Of a stretch of DNA of 26,828 nt, positions 14,050 through 21,691 are shown one piece after another (the stretch's first letter is position 1; each line of letters starts with the position of its first letter). The stretch is from assembly GCA_963599255.1 (NCBI GenBank), contig CAVBWS010000027.1, positions 1-26,828 of the forward strand, written 5' to 3'. The notes below the pieces were generated by a model that searched no databases, had not been told where the DNA came from, and saw nothing but the letters and a program-made list of their open reading frames with translations. Made by a program: the position numbers and the translations under genes. The stretch is from RGIG5612 sp963599255 (GTDB lineage: Bacteria; Bacillota; Clostridia; Lachnospirales; Lachnospiraceae).

Positions 14050-15130
14050 AGAGTCCCTGCGATACCTGACTGCACATTCCCATCAGTTCCATTTCTGTCA
14101 GACAGGCCGATACTTCTTCCACAGGCAGGAAACATTTTGATGCGATCTGTTCGATTGTCTGAGAGTCATAATCAAGGGCCTTATTGATCTGGACGTAATG
14201 ACCGTTTGACGGAGCAGTTTTCTCTGCCTTAATGTCTGATATATTACATAATCTTGATTCTCCGTAGAATTGCTCAACCATATCCATAGGATCCAATAGC
14301 AACCCCGCACCGTCTGCTATTAATCTGTTGCAGCCCTCGCTTAAGGGATCCGTTATTCTTCCCGGAACAGCATAGATATCCTTGCCCTGCACCAGTGCAA
14401 AAGCTGCTGTGGTAAGAGTTCCGCTATGCTTTCTGGCCTCTATAATAAGTAATTTGTCAGACAAGGCACTTATAAGCCTGTTCCTGTGAGGAAACTGCCA
14501 TCCGATGGGCGCTGTTCCCATAGGGTACTCCGATATGACCCCACCGCCATTTAAGATAATCTGGTAATACAGCTCTATATTTTCCTGGGGATATATTACA
14601 TCTATACCGCTTCCTAATACCACAAATGTTTTTCCGCCTGCTTCCAGCGCACCCTTAGAAGCATATGAGTCCACCCCTACTGCCATCCCGCTTATGATCT
14701 GAATGCCGTTTATGGCCAGGGTCTGTGAACATTTAAGTGCCATTTCCTTACCATATCCTGAGCATGATCTGGCGCCAACTATTCCAACTGACGGAAATTC
14801 CGGATCCGGCATCCTGCCCTTCAGATAAAGTGCATAGGGCTTATCCGCCAATGTCAGAAATGCCTCCGGATATAATTTACTTCCATAGTAGACAAATGTT
14901 ATCCCGTCCTTTTTCAGCTTATCCAGCCTATACATACTTCTTAGGTTGTTCTTAGACAGTACAATCTCATGGGCTCTTTTTTTATCAACACATCCTGATT
15001 TTACCAGCATATCCTCAGATGCCTTATATATTTCAGCCGGATCATAGAATACCTTCAGCAATTTCCTGATCCCGTCCTGATACAATCCCGGTATATTACA
15101 TAACCAATACCAATATTCTTCCTGTGTCAT
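14036..15130 (-). CDS. dprA: DNA processing protein DprA
   Basis: Protects incoming single-stranded DNA in transformation and loads RecA onto it. The Rossmann-like core has VGIVGARSCSGYGKEMALK, IISGMAVGVDSYASKGALEAGG and TFVVLGSGIDVIYPQEN. It continues with GGGVISEYPMGTAPIGWQFPHRNRLIS and SGTLTTAAFALVQGKDIYAVPG. A C-terminal winged-helix-like part (about 300-364) ends MGMCSQVSQGLYARI. I chose ATG 15130 because CAGGAG lies nine bases upstream. The longer frame to 15226 runs into the repeat-containing comM-dprA gap and looks unrelated to DprA. It lies between comM and topA, the usual order. 364 residues is normal. Confidence 0.95.
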   Translation of the reverse strand: MTQEEYWYWLCNIPGLYQDGIRKLLKVFYDPAEIYKASEDMLVKSGCVDKKRAHEIVLSKNNLRSMYRLDKLKKDGITFVYYGSKLYPEAFLTLADKPYALYLKGRMPDPEFPSVGIVGARSCSGYGKEMALKCSQTLAINGIQIISGMAVGVDSYASKGALEAGGKTFVVLGSGIDVIYPQENIELYYQIILNGGGVISEYPMGTAPIGWQFPHRNRLISALSDKLLIIEARKHSGTLTTAAFALVQGKDIYAVPGRITDPLSEGCNRLIADGAGLLLDPMDMVEQFYGESRLCNISDIKAEKTAPSNGHYVQINKALDYDSQTIEQIASKCFLPVEEVSACLTEMELMGMCSQVSQGLYARI

Positions 15131-15249
15131 ATATATTATCTCCTGTATTATCTGCTTTAAATTATTCAAATCCACTGCATAACTCAGCCTGTCTCCCTGG
15201 CACATCCAATGAATGCACGGCCACACCGGCCTGCTTGTTTAGCTATATA

Positions 15250-15338
15250 TCTGCTGTCCGTGACCATTCCAACGCATGTCGAGGAAAGCATTTTCGAGCA
15301 GTGGCTGCATGCCAAGGTTTACACTGCGTCAAATGTGC
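15250..15338. repeat. Dispersed repeat, copy 2 (comM-dprA junction)
   Basis: Positions 15288-15328 match the comEC repeat (7664-7704, inverted) at 33 of 41 bases, including the shared GCAGTGGCTGC. Similarity weakens leftward, but a TCGA(G)GAAA-GCA-TTTTCGA hairpin (about 15279-15297) parallels the GAAAAC/GTTTTC stem of copy 1. A GGCC-ACACC-GGCC hairpin near 15219-15231 may belong to the same unit. The core ends ten bases from the comM stop. The exact outer limits are uncertain. Confidence 0.65.
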
Positions 15339-16853
15339 CTACTCATGCATATTCCTGTATCCTATGGCCTCAAGAATATGCTTCTTATTTATATTCTCCG
15401 TCCCATCCAAATCTGCTATGGTTCTGGAAACTCTTATGATCTTATAATATCCCCTTGCAGTCATATTGTACTTTTCATAAGCATTATCCAGTAATTTCTG
15501 CGCATCCTTATCAATAACGCAGAAGTGCTCTATCTCTTTTCTGCCCATCTGGGAATTGAATTTAAAATCGCAGGTTTTAAATCTTTCCTCCTGTATCTTC
15601 TGTGCTCTTATTATATTTTCACGCATTTGCGCCGAACTGTTCCCCTTGGTAATGGCAAATTCCCCCACCTCCAACTTCGTTGTTCCTACGCAGATGTCTA
15701 TTCTGTCCAGGATCGGTCCCTTAAGCTTGCCAAAATATCTGTTAATGTCAGCTTGTGAGCACATGCAATGCTGCCTGTCCGGATAATAACCGCAAGGGCA
15801 GGGATTGGCTGCAAGAACCAGCATGAAATCTGCCGGAAACACCATATTCCCGGCCATTCTGGAGATAACAACCTGCTTGTCCTCTAGCGGCTGTCTCAGC
15901 ATCTCTATTACATTCTTCTTAAATTCTGCCGCCTCATCCAAAAATAGCACACCCTTGTGGGCCAGGGTGATCTCCCCCGGACGTGGGTTGCCCATTCCTC
16001 CCACAAGGGCCGGAGCCGTTATGCTGTGATGTGGCGATCTGAAGGGTCTGGTTAAAACCAGGGATTCTTCCGGGAGTAATCCCATAACACTGTATATCTT
16101 AGATATTTCAAGGCACTCTTCCTTACTGAGCCGGCTTAGTATTGTAGGTATCCTTTTGGCCATCATGCTCTTCCCTGACCCCGGCGGCCCCACATACATC
16201 AGATTGTGAAATCCGGCTACTGCTACCTCTGTGGCCCTTTTGGCCTGGTCTTGTCCTCGTATATCCAGATAGTCCATCTCCCCGGAGGTGTATGTCTCTT
16301 CCAGCGCCTGCTCTAAATCTATGTGGTCAGTGGTAATAAATGAATTTTTATTAAGACATTCCACTAATTCCTTAAGATTCGAAACGCCATAGACATTCAG
16401 CTCCTCTATTGCAGAGCCCTCGAATACATTATCTCGGGGAACTACTACGGTATTAATTCCTTCCTTTTGAGCCAGCAGTGCCACCGGAAGCACACCGCAT
16501 ACTTTATTGATATGTCCGTCAAGGCTCAATTCTCCCATGAAGAGTTTGTCCTTGAGGGCTTCTTCCTTTACCAACCCCAGGGAAGCCAATATAGCAACTG
16601 CTATTGGAACATCGAAGCCTGAGCCCTGTTTTCTGATACTGGCAGGGGATAAATTAACTGTGATTTTACGGGCAGGAAGTTCGAAACCGGAATTTAAGAA
16701 GGCTCTCTCTACTCGTTCCTTGGCCTCTCTTATTTCCGAAGACAATAATCCTACCATGTTAAATTGAGGAAGGCCGCCTGATACGTCGGCCTCGACACAT
16801 ACGATACTTGCATCCACACCAGTGATATTTCCGCTAAAAACTCTGCTAAACAT
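15339..16853 (-). CDS. comM: YifB/ComM family AAA+ helicase
   Basis: Hexameric branch-migration helicase that promotes recombination of imported DNA; annotated in many genomes as YifB or Mg-chelatase-like. An N-terminal Lon-S5-like domain has MFSRVFSGNITGVDASIV and SPASIRKQGSGFDVPIA. The AAA+ domain has Walker A YVGPPGSGKSMMAKR, FRSPHHSIT and Walker B GVLFLDEAAEF. It also has NPCPCGYYPD (a cysteine-rich insert), SGRILDRID-type LKGPILDRIDI and the arginine region ARGYYKIIRVSRTIADL. ATG 16853 follows AAAGGA. The C-terminus ends AIGYRNMHE, whereas family members normally continue past the YR(G/A/S)LD-like motif. The gene therefore seems to lose its last few residues where the dispersed repeat begins. 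Function is probably kept. Confidence 0.95.
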   Translation of the reverse strand: MFSRVFSGNITGVDASIVCVEADVSGGLPQFNMVGLLSSEIREAKERVERAFLNSGFELPARKITVNLSPASIRKQGSGFDVPIAVAILASLGLVKEEALKDKLFMGELSLDGHINKVCGVLPVALLAQKEGINTVVVPRDNVFEGSAIEELNVYGVSNLKELVECLNKNSFITTDHIDLEQALEETYTSGEMDYLDIRGQDQAKRATEVAVAGFHNLMYVGPPGSGKSMMAKRIPTILSRLSKEECLEISKIYSVMGLLPEESLVLTRPFRSPHHSITAPALVGGMGNPRPGEITLAHKGVLFLDEAAEFKKNVIEMLRQPLEDKQVVISRMAGNMVFPADFMLVLAANPCPCGYYPDRQHCMCSQADINRYFGKLKGPILDRIDICVGTTKLEVGEFAITKGNSSAQMRENIIRAQKIQEERFKTCDFKFNSQMGRKEIEHFCVIDKDAQKLLDNAYEKYNMTARGYYKIIRVSRTIADLDGTENINKKHILEAIGYRNMHE

Positions 16854-17201
16854 TTTTTCCTTTCCGATTCGTTGTATGTAGTATGCAATATGCCATAGCT
16901 TTCAGCGTTACAATTGAGAAATCGCAGCTGCCCGGCTTATTTCGTTCATGCAAATATCTCTCAGGATAAAATTTTAAAATCAATAAGCGTTTCAAAATCA
17001 ATCCCATGAGCACAAACATGTACTCATATCTCTCATATAATGCATATCATATTCAGCGCGACAAAAAGCGCTGCCGTCATCTATGCAACGAATCATTTAA
17101 AAATATTGGATTTTATCAATTGATGTGATCTTCAGATTTGTTTGCGGGATAGAATTCTCCGTCGTTATCCATATAAATATAGCCGCCGGACTTATTTTAC
17201 G
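16854..17201. other. Non-coding gap upstream of comM
   Basis: AT-rich stretch without a convincing gene. It contains a CAGCGC/GCGCTG hairpin (17054-17073) without a T-run, and two copies of a 10-base TGAGAGATAT on the minus strand. A minus-strand frame just after the terminator reads SGGYIYMDNDGEFYPANKSE before a stop, with a stop also just upstream, and might be the tail of a decayed gene. A weak comM promoter (TTGTAA, 17 bases, TATTGC) is possible. Nothing else is recognised. Confidence 0.5.
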
Positions 17202-17236
17202 CAAAGAAAAACCTGTGGTCTGAAAATACCACAGGT
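17202..17236 (-). terminator. Strong intrinsic terminator after the TcaA-like gene
   Basis: Perfect 9-bp stem ACCTGTGGT/ACCACAGGT (17236-17228 with 17219-17211) with an 8-base loop, followed on the minus strand by TTTTTCTTT. It lies about 115 bases after the stop of the gene ending at 17350 and separates it from comM. Confidence 0.92.
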
Positions 17237-17349
17237 CTCTGTATTAGTCAAATATTAGTAAATAAAAATGTTAAACTGCGTGGAAGATAAACATACTTAA
17301 TTATTCCCCATTGTGCGAACATGATCTCCCCGCGCAATATTCACCGGGT

Positions 17350-18801
17350 TTAGTGAGACTGACTGTCTGCAAGATACCAGTCATTATTGCTGTAAACAAA
17401 TACCCAGGTTGCATCAAGATCCTGATCCTCGTCTTTGAAATTTTCATCAGAGAAGTCCACTTGCATATGATATTTAACATCTACGCTAAAGCATTCATCG
17501 GAATACTTAACATAATTTTTTATTTCCTTGGTTGTAAACTCATAATTACTGATATATTCGTAATTATACAAGGAAGTATCTACACCATATGAATCCTCAT
17601 CGCCAAAAAGAGCAATATAATAATTTGTGCCAGGAAGCATATATGCTGACAGGTTATAGCTCATATGAATAAAATATGTTGCATATTTTTCCACAGTAGC
17701 TTCAACATTTGCGCTTACTGAATCGATAAATGCCTGATTTATAGATGAAGCTGCATATGTAGTGTCAGACTGCGTCATGGTCAGGTCAGTTCCCGAAGCA
17801 TCCTTGGCTGTAACAGTAGGCTCTGATACCAGTGAAACCGAATAAGTATCATATTCCGGCACCGTTGTAAGGAATTGCTTTATATTCTTAAGAGCCTTTG
17901 GCGCACCGGTCTCAGCAATGTATGAACTGTCCAGCTGCTCTTCATTCAGATACACTGTTCCTCCTTGCGGCACCATGATCTTGTATGTGGTGGTATCAGG
18001 AAGATATTCTGATATGGCAATCCTGCTGACCTGCCATCCGCTGAAACCCCATCCCTTATCTGAGCCCTTCTCTAATGTGACCTTAGCAATAATCTTGCCG
18101 TCTGCCGTTATATTATAGCAAGGGGCATCCGTACGAAAATCACTATTCTGTACGTAAGAAATCTGCTTGCCAGAAGCATTCGTTACACAGGATGTGATCG
18201 CTGCGCTGACATCACCGATAACATCTGTCTTATCTGTATTTTCCTGAAGAAGCTTCGTAAGACTGTCAGATGAAGCAAATGTCTTGGTTAATGACTCTGC
18301 CTCTTTATACGGGCGGCTATTCTCATATGCTCCCAAATAAGTTGAGAACATTATTGATCCAACTATTAATATAAGCACAAGCAGCGCTATATATGCCAGC
18401 AATCCCTTTTTGAATTTGTTTTTCTTTCTTCTGCGAACCGGTACGCTGCCTCGTGTACCTGCAGGTCTGGCTGTCGGTCTGGCCGACTGGCTCCTTACAT
18501 TAGTCCTGCCGTCTCTGTCTCCGGAAGCCGACCTTGAAACAGAGCTTCTCTGTGCAGATGTTCGTGGCTGTGAGTTCCTCTGTGATGAAGGCCTAGCCGT
18601 TCTCTGGGCTGAAGAATGTGAGGATGCAGACGATGGTCGGCGTGCAGTCCTCTGCTTTTCTGATGATACTTTATTGCGTGGGGTATAATCTTCCTGCTCA
18701 TCAATATCCGAACTATAGATTTCCGCCACCTTCTGCACCTTTGGCTTGCCATCAAAGCCACTGTACTCAGTATATTCACTATTTGAAAAATTATCTGCCA
18801 T
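17350..18801 (-). CDS. Single-pass membrane protein with TcaA-like extracellular part, unknown function
   Basis: I do not recognise a named family. Residues 1-125 form a cytoplasmic, low-complexity tail very rich in Ser, Arg, Gln and Ala, ending in a basic cluster (RRRKKNKFKK). One membrane helix follows (about 133-155). The rest, to residue 483, is predicted outside the cell and rich in Asp, Ser, Thr and Tyr. Two points recall TcaA-like envelope proteins: TYKIMVPQGGTVYLNEEQLD (about 280-300), like small beta domains with a valine-proline-glycine hairpin, and the C-terminal ATWVFVYSNNDWYLAD, like NTF2-type endings. ATG 18801 follows AAAGGA. It starts 38 bases after the phosphodiester glycosidase and shares its transcript, so an envelope-linked role is likely. 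Function unproven. Confidence 0.8.
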   Translation of the reverse strand: MADNFSNSEYTEYSGFDGKPKVQKVAEIYSSDIDEQEDYTPRNKVSSEKQRTARRPSSASSHSSAQRTARPSSQRNSQPRTSAQRSSVSRSASGDRDGRTNVRSQSARPTARPAGTRGSVPVRRRKKNKFKKGLLAYIALLVLILIVGSIMFSTYLGAYENSRPYKEAESLTKTFASSDSLTKLLQENTDKTDVIGDVSAAITSCVTNASGKQISYVQNSDFRTDAPCYNITADGKIIAKVTLEKGSDKGWGFSGWQVSRIAISEYLPDTTTYKIMVPQGGTVYLNEEQLDSSYIAETGAPKALKNIKQFLTTVPEYDTYSVSLVSEPTVTAKDASGTDLTMTQSDTTYAASSINQAFIDSVSANVEATVEKYATYFIHMSYNLSAYMLPGTNYYIALFGDEDSYGVDTSLYNYEYISNYEFTTKEIKNYVKYSDECFSVDVKYHMQVDFSDENFKDEDQDLDATWVFVYSNNDWYLADSQSH

Positions 18802-18839
18802 GTTTTATTCCTTTTTCGCAACTATTCAGAGCTAATGCT

Positions 18840-19889
18840 CTACTCTCTTACAAGCCATGCTGTAGGGCACCTACGAGGTGTTCCTGAATACGGATGATTC
18901 AGAATCTCGCCATTGTATACCATCTGCGACGAAGTACCGCCATCCATAGCACATGCATTATATACATCGTATTCCTGAAGCAAATATATCAGATCCACGA
19001 ATGTTGCTCCTAATGAGTTAGCCTGACGTCCGTCAACTACAAGAAATATGATCGCACCGTCTTGTCTCTGTCCTATTACTGTACGAGGGTTAACACCACC
19101 GCCATACACAGATGTATCTGGAACCTCTGCTATCATAGGCTGGCCGTTCATAATAAGAAATGGCCCCGTTGTGATCTCGTTGGTATAAACAGCATCTCGA
19201 ATGCCCATCTCAATCGCTTCATTTGCTGTAATATTACCCAGCACCAGTTTATTATCTTTTGTAATGCCTGTTATATGATAATACGTATCGTAATCTCCGG
19301 ACTCGCAGTATACAACCTCCCCGTCAGAGATGACAAGACCGAGGGGCTGTGCTGTAAATGAGTTATTAGTACCCAAATCCACAAAGTCACCGGCATTAAT
19401 TCCGCCCACAACTCCGGTATAATTATTGATCAAGTCCTTAACAACCTGTCCCTGACCTTCGTAAAACTCCGGTACGGTACCCAGGAATACCTTGGAAGGA
19501 TCATGAATTATCATCATTACGCCCTTAAAGGATTCGCCTGACACCTCGACTATCTCTATTTCATCTGTTGTCTGGGTGGTATCGATTGCTTCTGTATCAG
19601 AATATTCTCCCTCCTCAACAGTCATTATCTGACTTGAATTGATGATGCTATCAACCTCTTCATCTGATAAAAACAGTCTCGGAAGCCACTTCATCTGACT
19701 GGTTTCATTAAACATATTAACCCATTCAACACGGGCTGTCTGCGAAGGACCCCTAAATAATATAAGCAATGCCAGTATTACTCCCACTAAAACGAAGGCC
19801 AAAGTAATTCCTATCACAGACAGAATGTGTAATATTCTGCGTACTGCAGGATTCTTCTTTGATCTGCGTTTTCTACGATTCGTACTCAA
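18840..19889 (-). CDS. Membrane-anchored phosphodiester glycosidase (NAGPA domain)
   Basis: 349 residues: a very basic N-terminus (NRRKRRSKKNPAVRR), one membrane helix (about 19-45), an acidic linker, and an extracellular NAGPA/DUF2233 domain (about 120-349). Characteristic parts are GVVGGINAGDFVD, TTGPFLIMNG, GGGVNPRTVIGQRQDGAIIFLVVDGR, YNACAMDGGTSSQMVYNGE and RRCPTAWLV. The domain is named after the enzyme that uncovers mannose-6-phosphate. Bacterial members act on glycan phosphodiesters such as exopolysaccharide or cell-wall polymers; the substrate here is unknown. The start is a TTG at 19889, eleven bases after AAGGAG; an ATG upstream in the same frame is stopped at once. The leader holds a terminator-like hairpin. 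Confidence 0.9.
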   Translation of the reverse strand: MSTNRRKRRSKKNPAVRRILHILSVIGITLAFVLVGVILALLILFRGPSQTARVEWVNMFNETSQMKWLPRLFLSDEEVDSIINSSQIMTVEEGEYSDTEAIDTTQTTDEIEIVEVSGESFKGVMMIIHDPSKVFLGTVPEFYEGQGQVVKDLINNYTGVVGGINAGDFVDLGTNNSFTAQPLGLVISDGEVVYCESGDYDTYYHITGITKDNKLVLGNITANEAIEMGIRDAVYTNEITTGPFLIMNGQPMIAEVPDTSVYGGGVNPRTVIGQRQDGAIIFLVVDGRQANSLGATFVDLIYLLQEYDVYNACAMDGGTSSQMVYNGEILNHPYSGTPRRCPTAWLVRE

Positions 19890-19920
19890 AATCTCTTTAT
19901 CTCCTTTTCATACTTAACCT

Positions 19921-19950
19921 GCAAAAAGGACATACCGCTCATGTCCCTTT
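19921..19950 (-). terminator. Terminator-like hairpin in the leader of the glycosidase gene
   Basis: GGACAT/ATGTCC with a 7-base loop, extendable through a G-U pair and three A-U pairs to ten base pairs (19950-19941 with 19933-19924), ending in TTTTT. It lies about 30 bases before the TTG start of the glycosidase gene, downstream of a candidate promoter, so it may act as an attenuator. Confidence 0.6.
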
Positions 19951-19970
19951 CGCAATCGCGTCATTCGGTA

Positions 19971-19999
19971 ATGATATCCTATTATCCTTCAAAAGTAAA
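19971..19999 (-). promoter_or_regulatory. Candidate promoter of the glycosidase operon
   Basis: TTTACT (19999-19994), a 17-base spacer and TATCAT (19976-19971) on the minus strand. It overlaps the T-rich tail of the rpmF terminator. The start would be near 19964, about 75 bases before the gene. Confidence 0.4.
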
Positions 20000-20031
20000 T
20001 AAGCGGTTGCCATTTGTCATGACAACCGCTT
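19991..20031 (-). terminator. Terminator of rpmF
   Basis: AAGCGGTTG/CAACCGCTT stem (20031-20023 with 20009-20001) followed by ATTTACTTTT, about 26 bases after the rpmF stop. The loop side contains a 12-base palindrome TTGTCATGACAA (20014-20025) that could form a competing fold. Confidence 0.75.
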
Positions 20032-20056
20032 AACTTTTCATAATATCTATGCTGAA

Positions 20057-20242
20057 TTATGCTTCTTCCTGAGCAATAATTGTGCGCTTGTTGTAAGAGC
20101 CGCAGTTCTTGCATACTCTGTGTGGCATAACAGGTTCACCACAAGTTGAGCACTTAGCAAGAGATGGAACTACCATCTTCCAATTAGCTCTTCTCTTATC
20201 TCTTCTAGCCTTAGACATTTTATTTTTTGGGCATATTGACAT
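20057..20242 (-). CDS. rpmF: 50S ribosomal protein L32
   Basis: 61-residue large-subunit protein with a four-cysteine zinc ribbon, CSTCGE..CKNCG, and the typical basic start MSICPKNKMSKARRDKRRAN. ATG 20242 is used because AAGGAGG lies ten bases upstream. A strong promoter precedes it and a terminator follows, so it can be a single-gene transcript. The DUF177 (YceD/YlbN) gene that usually lies directly before rpmF is absent from the short ackA-rpmF gap. Confidence 0.97.
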   Translation of the reverse strand: MSICPKNKMSKARRDKRRANWKMVVPSLAKCSTCGEPVMPHRVCKNCGSYNKRTIIAQEEA

Positions 20243-20298
20243 ATTGCGTACACCTCCTTGCTGACTTGTATATGGCGATCTGTCAGACCGACCAAGTA

Positions 20299-20327
20299 AG
20301 TATACTCACGACCTACATTTTTGTCAA
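20299..20327 (-). promoter_or_regulatory. Strong sigma-A promoter of rpmF
   Basis: Consensus TTGACA (20327-20322), a 17-base spacer and TATACT (20304-20299) on the minus strand. It starts right after the ackA stop; transcription would begin near 20291. Confidence 0.88.
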
Positions 20328-20334
20328 GCAAATA

Positions 20335-21525
20335 TTATTTTGCCAGAGCTTCTGTGTCACGAGCGATCATTAATTCTTCATTTGTAGGTACTACTAATAC
20401 CTTAACCTTGGAATCCTCTGTAGAAATAACTACATCCTCACCGCGGATTGAGTTCTTCTCTTCATCAATATTGATTCCCAGATATCCGAAATGCTTGCAA
20501 ACTGCTGTTCTTACACCCTTGTCATTCTCTCCGATACCTGCTGTAAATACGATGGCGTCCACGCCGTTCATAACTGCAATATATCCGCCCACATAGCTTA
20601 CAACTCTGTGGATAAATGCATCCTTAGCAGCCTTAGCCTGTGCATTTCCTGCCGCAATAGCATCATCAATATCTCTAAAGTCTGATGAAATGCCTGAAAG
20701 TCCCAGAACACCTGACTTCTTGTTAAGTATATTCATAACACCCTTGAGGTCTAAATTCTCCTTATTGGCAATAAATTCCATAGCTCCCGGATCGATCTCA
20801 CCTGAACGAGTTCCCATGATAAGACCCATAAGAGGTGTAAGACCCATAGATGTTTCTACTGACTTGCCCCCATCTACTGCACAGATAGAAGCGCCATTTC
20901 CCAGATGGCATACTACGATCTTAGCCTTGTTATAGTCAAGTCCTAAGATTTCAGCAACTCTCTTGGAAACATATGAATGTGATGTTCCGTGGAAGCCGTA
21001 CTTTCTTACGCCATATTTTGTATAGTATTCATACGGAATACCATATAAATAAGCCTCTGCAGGCATTGTCTGATGGAATGCTGTATCGAATACTGCAACC
21101 ATAGGCACGCCCGGCATAAGTTCCTTACATGCATTGATACCAATGATATTGGCAGGGTTATGAAGCGGTGCCAGATCGTTACATTCCTCAATAGCCTTCA
21201 TAACATCATCTGTAATAAGTGTTGACGAAGCAAACTTCTCTCCGCCATGTACAACTCTGTGTCCTACAGCACCGATCTCGCTGAGATCCTTGATAACGCC
21301 ATCTGTCGGATTAGTAAGTGCTTCAAGTACCAGTGATACACTCTTCTTGTGATCTGGCTGATCAATGTCACTTACCTGCTTAGCGCCGCCTGCAGGCTGA
21401 TATGTAAACTTACCGTCAATACCGATTCTTTCGCACAGACCCTTGGCCAGAACTGCCTCTGTTTCTGAATCGATCAGCTGATATTTAAGTGATGAGCTGC
21501 CGCAGTTGATTACTAAAATTTTCAT
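20335..21525 (-). CDS. ackA: Acetate kinase
   Basis: Converts acetyl phosphate and ADP to acetate and ATP, the ATP-yielding last step of acetate fermentation. ASKHA-fold signatures in order: MKILVINCGSSSLKYQLID, GHRVVHGGEKF, VFDTAFHQTMP, YGFHGTSHSYVS, VCHLGNGASICAV, GTRSGEIDPG and FTAGIGEND. 396 residues is standard. ATG 21525 follows AGGAGAATCATA. It lies 166 bases after pta, with two inverted repeats in the gap but no clear terminator, so pta-ackA is probably one operon. Confidence 0.98.
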   Translation of the reverse strand: MKILVINCGSSSLKYQLIDSETEAVLAKGLCERIGIDGKFTYQPAGGAKQVSDIDQPDHKKSVSLVLEALTNPTDGVIKDLSEIGAVGHRVVHGGEKFASSTLITDDVMKAIEECNDLAPLHNPANIIGINACKELMPGVPMVAVFDTAFHQTMPAEAYLYGIPYEYYTKYGVRKYGFHGTSHSYVSKRVAEILGLDYNKAKIVVCHLGNGASICAVDGGKSVETSMGLTPLMGLIMGTRSGEIDPGAMEFIANKENLDLKGVMNILNKKSGVLGLSGISSDFRDIDDAIAAGNAQAKAAKDAFIHRVVSYVGGYIAVMNGVDAIVFTAGIGENDKGVRTAVCKHFGYLGINIDEEKNSIRGEDVVISTEDSKVKVLVVPTNEELMIARDTEALAK

Positions 21526-21547
21526 TATGATTCTCCTATTTCACATC

Positions 21548-21593
21548 GTATCTGTCCGGATCTTCATTAGCAAAATCCATGAATGACAGATAC
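21548..21593 (-). promoter_or_regulatory. Inverted repeat in the ackA leader
   Basis: Perfect 9-base arms GTATCTGTC (21548-21556) and GACAGATAC (21585-21593) enclose a second pair TTCAT/ATGAA (21562-21566 with 21579-21583). It lies about 15 bases upstream of the ackA binding site and has no T-run, so it is not a terminator. It could be a translational control hairpin, a protein site or an RNA processing site. Confidence 0.4.
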
Positions 21594-21622
21594 AAATTAT
21601 TTTTATGTTTAAACAGCCATCA

Positions 21623-21641
21623 ACCGGCAATTATTGCCGGT
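21623..21641 (-). promoter_or_regulatory. Hairpin in the pta-ackA gap
   Basis: ACCGGCAA/TTGCCGGT (21623-21630 with 21634-21641) with a 3-base loop, extendable outward by CAT/ATG pairing. No T-run follows on the minus strand. Possible partial terminator or mRNA-stabilising stem after pta. Confidence 0.45.
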
Positions 21642-21691
21642 ATGAAGGTTTTTGCATTATTATAATTATTATCAGTTTCTAGGCTGACCTT

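Noticed and set aside
15131..15226. Upstream extension of dprA to an ATG at 15226
   Set aside because: The added residues are unlike DprA and come from the gap that holds the repeat; a good binding site supports 15130.
17054..17073. CAGCGC/GCGCTG hairpin as terminator
   Set aside because: No T-run follows the stem on either strand.
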